This document shows, one piece after another, positions 1-8,482 of a stretch of 64,000 nucleotides of DNA. The notes below the pieces were generated by a model that was not told where the DNA came from, did not search any database, and saw nothing but the letters and a program-made list of their open reading frames with translations. The DNA is from Tenacibaculum adriaticum (lineage in GTDB: Bacteria > Bacteroidota > Bacteroidia > Flavobacteriales > Flavobacteriaceae), in NCBI RefSeq assembly GCF_008124875.1, contig NZ_VNIA01000003.1, forward strand, positions 124,001 to 188,000. Direction: 5' to 3'. How positions within the stretch are numbered: position 1 is the stretch's first letter; the number at the start of each line of letters is the position of its first letter. Both the position numbers and the translations under genes were made by a program.

Positions 1-1
1 T

Positions 2-361
2 TTTATTGTTTTAGCAAGATATATGCAAATAATCTCTTCTCGATTAATAGGCGAATTTCCGGATAAAATAATTAATATCCATCATTCTTTTTTGCCTGCT
101 TTTCCAGGAGCAAAACCATATCATTCAGCATTTAAAAGAGGGGTTAAGATAATTGGAGCAACAAGTCATTATGTTACAGAAGAGTTAGATGAAGGTCCAA
201 TTATAGAGCAAGACATAACCAGAGTTTCACACATTCATACTATAAAAGATTTTATATTAAAAGGAAGAGATTTAGAGAAAATTGTTTTGTCTAGAGCTTT
301 GCAATTACATACAAAACATAAGGTGATGGTTTACAATAATAAAACCGTTGTTTTTAATTAA
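2..361 (+). CDS. purU: Formyltetrahydrofolate deformylase, C-terminal part
   Basis: This is the 3' end of a gene that begins before the window; the frame is open from base 2. PurU hydrolyses 10-formyltetrahydrofolate to formate and tetrahydrofolate, supplying formate to purine synthesis and balancing one-carbon units in the cytoplasm. The visible part is the hydrolase domain: [24 protein letters not shown] and [10 protein letters not shown] are family hallmarks, and the tail YNNKTVVF is the usual PurU ending. The N-terminal ACT domain would lie outside the window. The stop overlaps the stop of the convergent small membrane gene by four bases. Family assignment is firm. Confidence 0.93.
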   Translation, partial: FIVLARYMQIISSRLIGEFPDKIINIHHSFLPAFPGAKPYHSAFKRGVKIIGATSHYVTEELDEGPIIEQDITRVSHIHTIKDFILKGRDLEKIVLSRALQLHTKHKVMVYNNKTVVFN

Positions 362-681
362 AAATAATTAATAAAGTTCCAAAATTTTCTTTTTTGTAAA
401 TAGTTGAAGTTGTTTTCATTTTGATAGGCTTCACGCTCAAAACTCAAATTCCGATAGGCTATATACCCATTTCTGTATTTAAAGTATTTAACAACCCATT
501 CTAATCCGTAAAAAATGTAAAAGAAGATGATTAGCAGTTCTAATTGTTGTTTTAAATGTATTTTCTCGTGATTAATGAGTGTTGAATTTTGCTGAGAATC
601 TTTTTGTTTTAAAAAAATAAAAGGGAATAAGGTGATTCCAACAAACCCTCTAGGAACTATATATTTTGAAATAAAAATCAT
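358..681 (-). CDS. Small membrane protein with HExxH motif
   Basis: This 107-residue protein resembles a short family conserved in Flavobacteriia. Two hydrophobic stretches are visible, near residues 10-24 and 48-61. Between them is [13 protein letters not shown], an HExxH motif like those of zinc metallopeptidases, followed about 40 residues later by FEREAYQNE, whose acidic residues could supply a further ligand. The arrangement recalls a minimal M56/M48-like membrane peptidase, but no activity is known to me and none is claimed. It is convergent with purU (overlapping stops) and divergent from hutU. Confidence 0.7.
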   Translation of the reverse strand: MIFISKYIVPRGFVGITLFPFIFLKQKDSQQNSTLINHEKIHLKQQLELLIIFFYIFYGLEWVVKYFKYRNGYIAYRNLSFEREAYQNENNFNYLQKRKFWNFINYF

Positions 682-716
682 CTAATAAAGAAAAACAATA
701 ATCGCACCAAATTAAA

Positions 717-724
717 TATATTTG
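717..724 (+). promoter_or_regulatory. Promoter -7 box of hutU (TATATTTG)
   Basis: TATATTTG matches the Bacteroidota -7 consensus TAnnTTTG and ends 20 bases before the hutU ATG, giving a leader of about 14 bases. No clear -33 element is seen. Confidence 0.55.
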
Positions 725-744
725 TTGGCACAGACAAACTAAAG

Positions 745-2739
745 ATGACTTTTAAAGAACAAATACAACAAGGAATTCCTAGTGAATTACCTTTAAAAAA
801 AGAATATGATCTAAATATTAATCACGCACCAAAGCGAAAGGAGATTTTATCTGCGGAAGAAAAAAAATTAGCTTTAAAAAACGCGTTGCGATATTTTGAT
901 AAAAAGCATCACGAAACGTTATTGCCAGAATTTGCTGAGGAATTAGAAAAATACGGTAGAATTTATATGTATCGTTTTCGTCCAGATTATAAAATGCAGG
1001 CTCGTGATATAAAAGAGTATCCAGGAAGATCTAAGCAAGCAAAATCTATTATGTTGATGATTCAAAATAATTTAGATTATGCTGTAGCACAACACCCACA
1101 CGAGTTAATTACCTATGGTGGTAACGGAGCGGTTTTTCAAAATTGGGCACAGTATTTATTAACGATGCAGTATTTGTCTCAAATGACAGATGAACAAACC
1201 TTAACCATGTATTCTGGTCACCCAATGGGATTGTTTCCGTCAAGTAAAAATGCTCCAAGAGTTGTGGTGACCAATGGTATGATGATCCCAAATTATTCTC
1301 AACCCGACGATTGGGAAAAATTTAATGCATTAGGTGTTACACAATACGGACAAATGACAGCAGGAAGTTATATGTATATTGGTCCTCAAGGAATTGTTCA
1401 CGGAACCACAATTACCGTTTTAAACGGATTTAGAAAGATAAATAAATCACCTAAAGGAAACTTATTTGTTACAGCAGGTTTAGGCGGTATGAGTGGAGCA
1501 CAACCAAAAGCAGGAAATATTGCAGGTTGTATTACGGTTTGTGCAGAGGTTAATGAAAAAGCGGTTCATACGCGTCATTCGCAAAATTGGGTAGATGAGG
1601 TATTTTCAGATTTAGAAGAGTTGGTAACCCGTGTAAATAAGGCAAAAGAAAGTAATGAAACGGTTTCAATTGCTTATTTAGGAAATGTGGTTGATGTTTG
1701 GGAAAAATTTGATGAAGCGAATGTTCATGTCGATTTAGGTTCAGATCAAACGTCGTTGCACAATCCATGGGCAGGAGGCTATTATCCCGTGGGTATTTCG
1801 TTTGAAGAGGCTAATGTGATGATGGCTGAGCAACCAGAATTATTCAAGGAAAAAGTACAAGAAACATTACGTCGTCATGCAGCGGCAATAAATAAACACA
1901 CCGCAAAAGGGACGTATTTTTTCGATTACGGAAATGCTTTTTTATTAGAAGCGAGTAGAGCAGGGGCAGAAGTAATGGCTGAGAATCCAAGCATAGGGAG
2001 AGAGTTTAAATATCCGAGCTATGTGCAAGATATTATGGGACCAATGTGTTTCGATTATGGTTTCGGACCCTTCCGTTGGGTATGTGCATCTGGGAAACCA
2101 GAAGATTTAGCAAAAACGGATAAAATTGCTTGTAAGGTTTTAGAAGAAATTAAGCAGAACTCACCAGAAGAAATTCAGCAACAAATGGCTGATAATATTC
2201 AGTGGATTCAAGGCGCACAAGAAAATAAACTAGTGGTAGGTTCTCAAGCACGAATTTTATATGCAGATGCAGAAGGTAGAATGAAAATTGCGAAAGCATT
2301 TAACAAAGCCATTAAAAAAGGAAAGATTGGTCCAGTTGTATTAGGTCGTGATCATCATGATGTTTCAGGAACCGATTCACCATATAGAGAAACTTCAAAT
2401 ATTTATGATGGCTCTCGTTTTACAGCAGATATGGCGATTCACAACGTAATTGGAGACAGTTTTAGAGGTGCTACTTGGGTATCAATCCACAATGGTGGTG
2501 GAGTTGGTTGGGGAGAAGTAATCAATGGTGGATTTGGCATGCTTCTTGATGGAAGTAAGAAAGCGTCAAAGCGCTTAAAATCAATGCTTTTTTGGGATGT
2601 AAATAACGGAATTGCAAGACGTAGTTGGGCAAGAAATGATGAGGCCATTTTTGCGATTAAGCGCGCCATGGAGGTGGAGAAAAGTTTGAAAGTTACACTT
2701 CCAAATATGGTAGACGATACATTGCTTAATAATGTTTAA
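745..2739 (+). CDS. hutU: Urocanate hydratase
   Basis: Urocanase adds water to urocanate to give 4-imidazolone-5-propionate, the second step of histidine degradation, using tightly bound NAD as an electrophile. The product has 664 residues, the longer form of the family. Landmarks are ITYGGNGAVFQNWAQ near residue 122, the NAD-binding stretch VTAGLGGMSGAQPKAG near 240, GSDQTSLHNPWAGGYYP near 332 and DYGFGPFRWVCASGKPE near 437. No other hut gene is adjacent, so the rest of the pathway must lie elsewhere or be missing. It is transcribed alone from its own promoter; the next gene follows after 11 bases and could be read through. Confidence 0.96.
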   Translation: MTFKEQIQQGIPSELPLKKEYDLNINHAPKRKEILSAEEKKLALKNALRYFDKKHHETLLPEFAEELEKYGRIYMYRFRPDYKMQARDIKEYPGRSKQAKSIMLMIQNNLDYAVAQHPHELITYGGNGAVFQNWAQYLLTMQYLSQMTDEQTLTMYSGHPMGLFPSSKNAPRVVVTNGMMIPNYSQPDDWEKFNALGVTQYGQMTAGSYMYIGPQGIVHGTTITVLNGFRKINKSPKGNLFVTAGLGGMSGAQPKAGNIAGCITVCAEVNEKAVHTRHSQNWVDEVFSDLEELVTRVNKAKESNETVSIAYLGNVVDVWEKFDEANVHVDLGSDQTSLHNPWAGGYYPVGISFEEANVMMAEQPELFKEKVQETLRRHAAAINKHTAKGTYFFDYGNAFLLEASRAGAEVMAENPSIGREFKYPSYVQDIMGPMCFDYGFGPFRWVCASGKPEDLAKTDKIACKVLEEIKQNSPEEIQQQMADNIQWIQGAQENKLVVGSQARILYADAEGRMKIAKAFNKAIKKGKIGPVVLGRDHHDVSGTDSPYRETSNIYDGSRFTADMAIHNVIGDSFRGATWVSIHNGGGVGWGEVINGGFGMLLDGSKKASKRLKSMLFWDVNNGIARRSWARNDEAIFAIKRAMEVEKSLKVTLPNMVDDTLLNNV

Positions 2740-2750
2740 AACCATAGAAA

Positions 2751-3299
2751 ATGAAAATAGTAAAACTTTTTTTACCAGTAATCTTACTCGTATTTGTTGG
2801 GTGTAGTTCTGTAAAAGTAGCAACCGATTACGATACTAAAGTGGATTTTAATCAATATAAAACATTTGCGTTTTATAAAACAGGGATTGATAAAGCCGCA
2901 ATTTCAGATTTAGATAAAAAGCGAATTATGCGTGCTATTGAAGCTGAGTTATTGGCAAAAGGAATGGCAAAGTCTGAAACTCCTGATGTTTTAGTGAGCT
3001 TGTTCACAAAATTTAGAGAGCGTATTAATATAACAGACAATAATTATGGTTATGGTTACGGTTATGGTTGGGGATGGAATCCTTGGATGTGGAACGGCGC
3101 AAATAGATTAAATGTAAATCAATATACAGAAGGAACTTTATTTTTAGATATTATTGACGCTAAAAAGAAAGAATTGATTTGGCAAGGAATAGGTACTGGA
3201 GCTTTACGAATGAGTAATGTAGAGAAGAAAGAAGAACGAATTAAAGAATTTGTAAGAGAGATAATGGCAAAGTACCCTCCAGGAGCAGCTAAAAAATAA
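2751..3299 (+). CDS. DUF4136 lipoprotein
   Basis: This 182-residue protein starts with a lipoprotein signal peptide (lipobox VGC, Cys at about residue 18) and has the DUF4136 hallmarks TDYDTKVDFNQYKTFAFYK just after the signal and LFLDIIDAKKKELIWQG in the second half. A glycine/tyrosine/tryptophan-rich insert (YGYGYGYGWGWNPW) sits at about residues 100-113. Function is unknown; the family is periplasmic or outer-membrane anchored. A paralogue lies at 38181-38699. The gene follows hutU by 11 bases. Confidence 0.85.
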   Translation: MKIVKLFLPVILLVFVGCSSVKVATDYDTKVDFNQYKTFAFYKTGIDKAAISDLDKKRIMRAIEAELLAKGMAKSETPDVLVSLFTKFRERINITDNNYGYGYGYGWGWNPWMWNGANRLNVNQYTEGTLFLDIIDAKKKELIWQGIGTGALRMSNVEKKEERIKEFVREIMAKYPPGAAKK

Positions 3300-3331
3300 T
3301 TTTATCAAGAATAAAAATAAGTACAGTTAAA

Positions 3332-3373
3332 AAGTGTCAAGCTAAATTAAAATAGATTTAGTTTGGCATTTTT
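3332..3373 (+). terminator. Rho-independent terminator
   Basis: A long stem with G-U pairs joins GTGTCAAGCTAAAT to ATTTAGTTTGGCAT and is followed by a T run. It closes the hutU/DUF4136 unit. Confidence 0.7.
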
Positions 3374-3384
3374 TATTTTAAAAC

Positions 3385-3392
3385 TACATTTG
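3385..3392 (+). promoter_or_regulatory. Promoter -7 box (TACATTTG) next to start codon
   Basis: TACATTTG fits TAnnTTTG and ends only five bases before the ATG at 3398, so the transcript would be leaderless or nearly so. Confidence 0.45.
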
Positions 3393-3397
3393 TGATA

Positions 3398-3565
3398 ATG
3401 TACAAGAAAAGAATAGAACTCGAAGAAGGAGATTATTACTTTAACGAAGAAGGATATAGAGTGTTTACAGAAAAGTATCATTTACGAAGAGGATATTGCT
3501 GTAAGAATGGATGTAAGCATTGTCCATATGGATATGATAAAAAAATAGATAGTTTTAAAAAGTGA
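3398..3565 (+). CDS. Small Cys-rich DUF5522-like protein
   Basis: This 55-codon gene encodes a protein starting MYKKRIELEEGDYYF. Its second half has RRGYCCKNGCKHCPYGY, a cluster of four cysteines and a histidine that could bind a metal. The pattern (short acidic start, FTEKYHLRRGYCC, CKHCPYG) fits the small DUF5522 family of Bacteroidota. It lies between two terminators and has its own promoter box. Function is unknown; the Cys pattern suggests a zinc- or iron-binding micro-protein, which is inference. Confidence 0.75.
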   Translation: MYKKRIELEEGDYYFNEEGYRVFTEKYHLRRGYCCKNGCKHCPYGYDKKIDSFKK

Positions 3566-3608
3566 CTTTTACCCTAAAAAGGTTTCATAACATTAAATAA
3601 TTTATACA

Positions 3609-4319
3609 ATGATTAAAAAAATTTCAATACTATTTATTGCATTACAACTTGTTGGTTGTGCGGAATTACAAAAAATTGCCAGTCAATTACCAACTCAAGG
3701 AGTTTTATCTCAAGAGCAAATAGGAGCAGGTTTAAGACAGGCTTTAGACAAAGGGATAAAAAACCAAGTAACAAAATTAACAGCAAAAGATGGTTTTTAT
3801 AAAAATGAAATGGTAAAAATTTTGTTGCCAGAAGAATTACAAGCAGTTGATAAAGGTTTGCGTAAAATAGGGTTAAGTAAGTTGGCAGATGAAGGATTAA
3901 AAGCTATTAATAGAACCGCAGAAGATGCTGTAAAAACAGCAACACCAATTTTTGTGAATGCAGTGAAAGAGATTACATTTAACGATGCTAAAAATATTTT
4001 GTTAGGTGAAAATAATGCAGCTACTAATTATTTAGAAGGTAAAACACAAAAAGCATTGTATGCTCAATTTAATCCTGTGATTAAAAACTCTTTTGGAAAA
4101 GTGGGAGCTGATAAAGTTTGGACTAATTTAATTAACAAGTATAATAGTATTCCTTTTGTAACTAAGGTAAATGCAGACTTAACAGATTATGTAACTAACC
4201 AAGCATTAGAAGGGGTTTTTACAATGATTGCTGTTGAAGAAGAAGGGATTAGAACAAAAGTAGGGTTGCGAAATACAGATTTATTACGTAAAGTTTTTGC
4301 TTTACAGGATAATATATAA
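3609..4319 (+). CDS. DUF4197 lipoprotein
   Basis: The 236-residue product has a lipoprotein signal (LVGC, Cys at residue 17) and the DUF4197 layout: LSQEQIGAGLRQALDKGI, then NEMVKILLPEELQAVDKGLRKIGLSKLADE, then the AATNYLEGKT and LTDYVTNQALEGVFTMIAVEE blocks. DUF4197 proteins are widespread periplasmic or outer-membrane anchored proteins without an assigned function. The start at 3609 gives a complete signal peptide. A terminator follows. Confidence 0.88.
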   Translation: MIKKISILFIALQLVGCAELQKIASQLPTQGVLSQEQIGAGLRQALDKGIKNQVTKLTAKDGFYKNEMVKILLPEELQAVDKGLRKIGLSKLADEGLKAINRTAEDAVKTATPIFVNAVKEITFNDAKNILLGENNAATNYLEGKTQKALYAQFNPVIKNSFGKVGADKVWTNLINKYNSIPFVTKVNADLTDYVTNQALEGVFTMIAVEEEGIRTKVGLRNTDLLRKVFALQDNI

Positions 4320-4350
4320 TTACAGTTGATTATCTGAAATTATTTCAAAG

Positions 4351-4392
4351 AAGAGCTTCTTAAAGGTATTTACTATTGGAAGTTCTTTTTTT
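4351..4392 (+). terminator. Probable terminator
   Basis: AAGAGCTTC pairs with GAAGTTCTT (one G-U) across a 19-base loop, followed by a run of T. It lies 31 bases after the DUF4197 stop. Confidence 0.5.
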
Positions 4393-4553
4393 TGTTTTTA
4401 GTATTTTAAAGAGTAAAAGGTATAGGTAAGTTGAAATAATATGAAATCTAATAAGAAGAATTTTAATTTTACAGGATAATCACTGTTTTTTTTATTTATT
4501 GATTTTCAATTAAATATTTTGATTATATTTATTAGAAAAATATTTTTATTGAA

Positions 4554-4739
4554 ATGTCACGGTTAAGTCAATTATATCGATATAGAAAACATCTGGAAGA
4601 GCGCTATCAAAAATTGATAGAGCGTTCAAATGACTATAAGTATGTAGATGAAAGTAAGAGTGACTTAGCTTCTTTTAAAGCAATGAAAGTTCTAGAGAAA
4701 ATTAACAGAGTTAAGTATCTAGACAATTCTGTGGTGTAA
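4554..4739 (+). CDS. Small conserved helical protein
   Basis: A 61-residue, highly charged protein with no signal or membrane segment. The pattern RYRKHLEERYQKLIERSNDY suggests a helical, possibly coiled-coil fold. Short proteins of this type occur in Flavobacteriia, but no function is known to me. Its 3' end overlaps the convergent metal-receptor gene by 21 bases. The upstream 234 bases hold only the DUF4197 terminator and AT-rich sequence. Confidence 0.6.
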   Translation: MSRLSQLYRYRKHLEERYQKLIERSNDYKYVDESKSDLASFKAMKVLEKINRVKYLDNSVV

Positions 4740-5513
4740 TTTTTTAAAATAATCTAAAGCTTTAATTAAACGACTCCCATGCCATGAAAACATTTCGCCA
4801 TCAACAAAAACAGTTTTGGCATGATGTGTATATCTTCCGATTTCAAAAGCATGCTCTTCTTTAAAAGGATAAGGTTCTGAGGATAAAAAAACAAGATCAG
4901 GATCACCTTCTAAGCGAATTTTTTTTAATTCTATTTCAGGATATCGTTCTTTGTTTTGATAGATATTAACAAACTTATTTAGTTGAAGTAAATGATTGAT
5001 GTAGGTATTGTTTCCAGCAACCATCCAAGGATCTTTCCAAATAAAGTAAGCTACTTTTTTGGATTCGATACTTTTAATAAATGTTTTAAAATCGTTTAAT
5101 TTAAAATTTATTTTTTGAATAATTTTAGCCGCTTCTGTTCTGCAAGAAAATTTTTCGCCATAAAATTGAATTAATTCTAGAGTATCGTCTATAGTATTAA
5201 GCTCTGAAACATGAACAGGAGCAATTTTTAAACAAGTTTCTACAATTTCTTTGGTGTTTTCTTCTTTATTACAAAGAATAATATCAGGATTTAAGGCTTT
5301 TATTTTATCTATTTTGATGTTTTTTGTTCCTCCAACAATTTCTTTGGTTTGTTTTAAATGATAGGGATGAACACAAAACTTTGTAATGCCAACAATATTA
5401 TTTTCTAAGCCCAGGTCAAATAATAGTTCAGTTTGACTTGGTACTAAAGAAACGATCCTCTTAGGAGTTTGTTTTAGATCTAAAATTTTATTTATTTGGT
5501 TTGAAAGTTCCAT
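4719..5513 (-). CDS. Helical backbone metal receptor (BtuF-like)
   Basis: This 264-residue protein has the fold of class III substrate-binding proteins of cobalamin and siderophore ABC importers: RIVSLVPSQTELLFDLGL near residue 19, NIVGITKFCVHP, then NPDIILCNKEENTKE, a linking helix, and YFIWKDPWMVAGNNTYI in the second lobe. No signal peptide is visible, which is common for this flavobacterial subgroup, so a cytoplasmic or non-canonically exported protein is possible. No permease or ATPase is adjacent. It lies five bases downstream of pyrF on the same strand and is probably cotranscribed with it. Confidence 0.82.
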   Translation of the reverse strand: MELSNQINKILDLKQTPKRIVSLVPSQTELLFDLGLENNIVGITKFCVHPYHLKQTKEIVGGTKNIKIDKIKALNPDIILCNKEENTKEIVETCLKIAPVHVSELNTIDDTLELIQFYGEKFSCRTEAAKIIQKINFKLNDFKTFIKSIESKKVAYFIWKDPWMVAGNNTYINHLLQLNKFVNIYQNKERYPEIELKKIRLEGDPDLVFLSSEPYPFKEEHAFEIGRYTHHAKTVFVDGEMFSWHGSRLIKALDYFKKLHHRIV

Positions 5514-5518
5514 TGAGT

Positions 5519-6331
5519 TTATACTAAAATATCAGCCATTGCTAATTGTAACTCTTTAGCTTTTTCTGCAGCTGCCTCTGCAAAATCTTCTTTATTTGAA
5601 GCATAAATAATTCCGCGAGAAGAATTAATTAATAATCCAATATTCTTGTTCATTCCGTATTTACAAACATCTTGTAAATTTCCTCCTTGTGCACCAACAC
5701 CAGGTACTAATAAAAAGCTATCGGGAATTATTTGTCTAATTTCAGCGAGATATTCTGCTTTTGTAGCTCCCACAACATACATTAAGTTTTCTGAGTTTTT
5801 CCAAGTTTTAGAAGTTACTAAGACCTGTTTGTACACTTCTTGTCCATCAACCGTTTTAGTTTGGAAGTCGAATGCACCAGGGTTAGATGTTAACGCTAAT
5901 AAAATTGTGTGCTTGTTTTCGAAAGCTAAAAAAGGTTCTACAGAATCTTTTCCCATATATGGAGCTACTGTAACACTGTCGAAAGCTAAATCTTCAAAAA
6001 AAGCTTTAGCATACATGGTTGAGGTATTACCAATATCACCACGTTTTGCATCAGCAATTGTAAAAATTTCAGGATGTTTTTGATTGATATACTTGATGGT
6101 TTTTTCAAGAGCTTTCCAGCCTTTAATTCCGTATGCTTCGTAAAAAGCAGTATTAGGTTTGTAGGCAATACAAAGATGATGTGTAGCGTCAATTATGGCT
6201 TTGTTAAAAGAGAAAATTGGGTCTTCTTCTTGTAGTAAATGAGGCGGAATTTTATTTAAATCTATATCTAAACCAATAGATAAAAATGATTTCTTTTTTC
6301 TAATTTGTGCTACGAGTTGTTCTGTTGTCAT
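5519..6331 (-). CDS. pyrF: Orotidine 5'-phosphate decarboxylase (long form)
   Basis: PyrF converts OMP to UMP, the last step of de novo pyrimidine synthesis. The 270-residue length fits the type 2 family. The catalytic [10 protein letters not shown] motif is at about residue 93, [12 protein letters not shown] follows, and [11 protein letters not shown] near residue 208 is the phosphate-binding loop. The promoter box TACTTTTG lies 21 bases upstream on the minus strand, back to back with that of the ABC permease gene. Confidence 0.95.
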   Translation of the reverse strand: MTTEQLVAQIRKKKSFLSIGLDIDLNKIPPHLLQEEDPIFSFNKAIIDATHHLCIAYKPNTAFYEAYGIKGWKALEKTIKYINQKHPEIFTIADAKRGDIGNTSTMYAKAFFEDLAFDSVTVAPYMGKDSVEPFLAFENKHTILLALTSNPGAFDFQTKTVDGQEVYKQVLVTSKTWKNSENLMYVVGATKAEYLAEIRQIIPDSFLLVPGVGAQGGNLQDVCKYGMNKNIGLLINSSRGIIYASNKEDFAEAAAEKAKELQLAMADILV

Positions 6332-6351
6332 TGTGTTGTTAAAAAGTTATA

Positions 6352-6359
6352 CAAAAGTA
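6352..6359 (-). promoter_or_regulatory. Promoter -7 box of pyrF (TACTTTTG)
   Basis: On the minus strand TACTTTTG fits TAnnTTTG, 20 bases before the pyrF ATG. It is about 20 bases from the divergent box at 6381, so the two promoters overlap. Confidence 0.5.
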
Positions 6360-6380
6360 CACTTTTTTAGCACTTTCTGT

Positions 6381-6388
6381 TATCTTTG
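6381..6388 (+). promoter_or_regulatory. Promoter -7 box of ABC permease (TATCTTTG)
   Basis: TATCTTTG ends six bases before the ATG at 6395. Transcription would begin at or beside the start codon, implying a leaderless mRNA. The box overlaps the TTG at 6386, which argues against that codon as the start. Confidence 0.5.
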
Positions 6389-6394
6389 TTTTTG

Positions 6395-7471
6395 ATGTTT
6401 CAATACCTAATTAATAAAATTTTCTACGGATTTTTAACACTTTTTGGTGTAATTACCGTTATTTTCTTTTTATTTAATGTATTGCCAGGAGATCCTGCAA
6501 GGATGTTAATGGGGCAGCGTGAAGACACACAACAATTACAGAATATTCGAAAAAAGTACGGGTTCGATAAGCCAATCTCAACTCAATATTTTTATTATTT
6601 GAATGATGTTTCACCAATATCATTTCATAGTAAAAACACAAATGACTATACTTTTTTATCAACAGGAAAATACAATTACACAAAATTGTTTTCTGTAGAT
6701 AAAATAGATATTGTGTTGAAATATCCATATTTGCGACAATCTTTTCAAAAGAATGGGAAAAATGTTTCTGAAGTTATTTATGAAACATTGCCTAATACTA
6801 CAGTTTTAGCAACGGTGGCAATTTTTATAGCTATTGGTTTTGGGATTTTGTTAGGGATATTTTCAGCCTTAAATAAGGATAGTATTTATGATAGAATTAT
6901 TGCGGTAATTAGTACTTTAGGAATGAGTGTTCCTTCATTTTTTTCTGCTATTTTATTTGCTTGGTTTTTTGGGTTTATTCTGCATAAATACACCAATTTG
7001 GAAATGACAGGAAGTTTGTATGAAGTGGATGATTTTGGAGAGGGAACTCATATAAAATGGAAAAATCTTATTTTACCTGCTTTAGTGTTAGGTATTCGTC
7101 CTTTAGCTGTGATTATACAATTAATGAGAAATTCGCTGTTAGAAACCTTAAATCAAGATTATGTGCGGACTGCGAGGGCAAAAGGATTAACGCAATATCA
7201 AGTAATTAAAAAACATGCCCTTAAAAATTCATTAAACCCTGTTGTTACGGCAGTTTCTGGATGGTTTGCATCGATGCTTGCAGGAGCAGTTTTTGTAGAG
7301 TATATTTTTAACTGGAACGGATTAGGAAAAGAAATTGTAAATGCGTTAAACACGCTAGATTTACCTGTAATAATGGGAAGTGTATTGGTTATTGCTACGT
7401 TGTTTATTATTATAAATATATTGGTAGATGTAATTTACAGTTGGTTAGATCCTAGAATTAGATTGAATTAG
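6395..7471 (+). CDS. ABC transporter permease, DppB/OppB type
   Basis: The product (358 residues from ATG 6395) has an N-terminal membrane helix, a long periplasmic insert at about residues 40-130 and five further helices. The EAA coupling loop YVRTARAKGLTQYQVIKKHALKNS is at about residues 262-285, and the C-terminal SWLDPRIRLN is typical of DppB-like permeases. Such proteins form one half of the channel of di- or oligopeptide importers. No partner permease, ATPase or binding protein is adjacent, so partners must be encoded elsewhere. An in-frame TTG at 6386 would add three residues but lies inside the promoter box. The next gene begins two bases after the stop. Confidence 0.87.
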   Translation: MFQYLINKIFYGFLTLFGVITVIFFLFNVLPGDPARMLMGQREDTQQLQNIRKKYGFDKPISTQYFYYLNDVSPISFHSKNTNDYTFLSTGKYNYTKLFSVDKIDIVLKYPYLRQSFQKNGKNVSEVIYETLPNTTVLATVAIFIAIGFGILLGIFSALNKDSIYDRIIAVISTLGMSVPSFFSAILFAWFFGFILHKYTNLEMTGSLYEVDDFGEGTHIKWKNLILPALVLGIRPLAVIIQLMRNSLLETLNQDYVRTARAKGLTQYQVIKKHALKNSLNPVVTAVSGWFASMLAGAVFVEYIFNWNGLGKEIVNALNTLDLPVIMGSVLVIATLFIIINILVDVIYSWLDPRIRLN

Positions 7472-7472
7472 T

Positions 7473-7943
7473 ATGAGAAATTTTGTTGCTTTTTTATCAG
7501 TTTTTATTTTTGTTGGTTGTGCAACTTTTCAACCAAGTTCATTTTCGAAAAGTGCATTAGATGAAAAATTAGTCACGCTAGAAAGGGATTCAATAACACT
7601 TCAAGATATATTAAAAAAGAATGCAGGTAAGGACAAGTTTATACAAGTTTTTGCAAGTTATTGCCCAGTAAGTCAGGATAGTTTTAAAGATGTAGCACGG
7701 TTTCAAAAGGAAAATCCAGAAAAAGAATATATTTTTTTGTCAGTTGATCATACTTATCACGACTGGAAAAGAGGATTAGAATATATAAAATTAAAGGGAC
7801 AGTTTTATTACGTACCTAAAAAAGGAAAAGGAGCTTTGGGTAAATTTTTAAAATTAAAAAGCATACCTAGGTTTTTGAAAATTGATAAGAATGAAAATAT
7901 AAAAGTATATAAAACATTTAAAGTGTCTGATAAATTAAAATAA
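7473..7943 (+). CDS. Thioredoxin-like lipoprotein with CPVS in place of CxxC
   Basis: This 156-residue lipoprotein (lipobox VGC, Cys16) is a paralogue of the following gene: both share FSKxxLxxxxxTL, a LQDILKKNAGK/FKDILDQYKGK block, and a C-terminal IPRFLKID/IPRYVVVN strand. Where the neighbour has WCGDC, this protein has YCPVS, so only the first active-site cysteine remains. It may be a monothiol or non-catalytic binding partner of the neighbour; this is inference. The two genes are separated by one base and are surely cotranscribed. Confidence 0.75.
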   Translation: MRNFVAFLSVFIFVGCATFQPSSFSKSALDEKLVTLERDSITLQDILKKNAGKDKFIQVFASYCPVSQDSFKDVARFQKENPEKEYIFLSVDHTYHDWKRGLEYIKLKGQFYYVPKKGKGALGKFLKLKSIPRFLKIDKNENIKVYKTFKVSDKLK

Positions 7944-7944
7944 G

Positions 7945-8430
7945 ATGAAAAAAATAATTTTACTTGTAGTAATTATTCTTGCAAGTTGTAAAACAAAAAA
8001 TCCAACTCAGTTTTCGAAAGAATCATTAAATGATACTTTTATTACTTTAAACGGAGAGTCTCAAAGTTTTAAAGACATATTAGATCAATATAAAGGGAAA
8101 AGGATTTTGATTGATGTTTGGGCTTCTTGGTGTGGAGATTGTATTAAAGGAATGCCAAAAGTTGAACAATTACAAGCAGAAAATCTTGATGTTATTTACT
8201 TGTTTTTATCGTTAGATAAAACGATTGAAGAGTGGGAAACTGGAATTAAAAAGTACAAAGTAAAGGGAGAGCATTATTTTATGCAATCTGGATGGAAAGG
8301 AGATTTTGGATCTTTTCTTGGTTTAGATTGGATTCCAAGATATGTTGTGGTTAATGAGCAAGGTGAAATAGATTTGTTTAAAGCAGTTGAGGCAGGTGAT
8401 GAAAGAATACTAGACGCATTAAAAAAATAA
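7945..8430 (+). CDS. TlpA-like thioredoxin lipoprotein
   Basis: A 161-residue lipoprotein (lipobox ASC, Cys at residue 15) with a thioredoxin fold. The active site WASWCGDCIKGMP lies at about residues 60-72 and the cis-proline region DWIPRYVVV follows near 133. TlpA/ResA-type proteins reduce disulfides in the periplasm, for example in cytochrome c maturation, but the substrate here is unknown. It forms a pair with the degenerate paralogue just upstream. Confidence 0.88.
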   Translation: MKKIILLVVIILASCKTKNPTQFSKESLNDTFITLNGESQSFKDILDQYKGKRILIDVWASWCGDCIKGMPKVEQLQAENLDVIYLFLSLDKTIEEWETGIKKYKVKGEHYFMQSGWKGDFGSFLGLDWIPRYVVVNEQGEIDLFKAVEAGDERILDALKK

Positions 8431-8432
8431 TG

Positions 8433-8440
8433 TAATTTTG
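8433..8440 (+). promoter_or_regulatory. Possible promoter -7 box of tpiA (TAATTTTG)
   Basis: TAATTTTG fits TAnnTTTG and lies 42 bases before the tpiA start, just after the upstream stop. Confidence 0.4.
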
Positions 8441-8482
8441 CATACCAATTATAACTTAATAACTCTTTGAAAAACTAATAAA

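Noticed and set aside
1109..1768. Minus-strand frames inside hutU
   Set aside because: They lie opposite a strongly conserved enzyme, have no family pattern and look like codon-bias shadows.
5646..6083. 145-codon frame opposite pyrF
   Set aside because: It is a shadow of the conserved pyrF frame, with no start signal and no recognisable domain.
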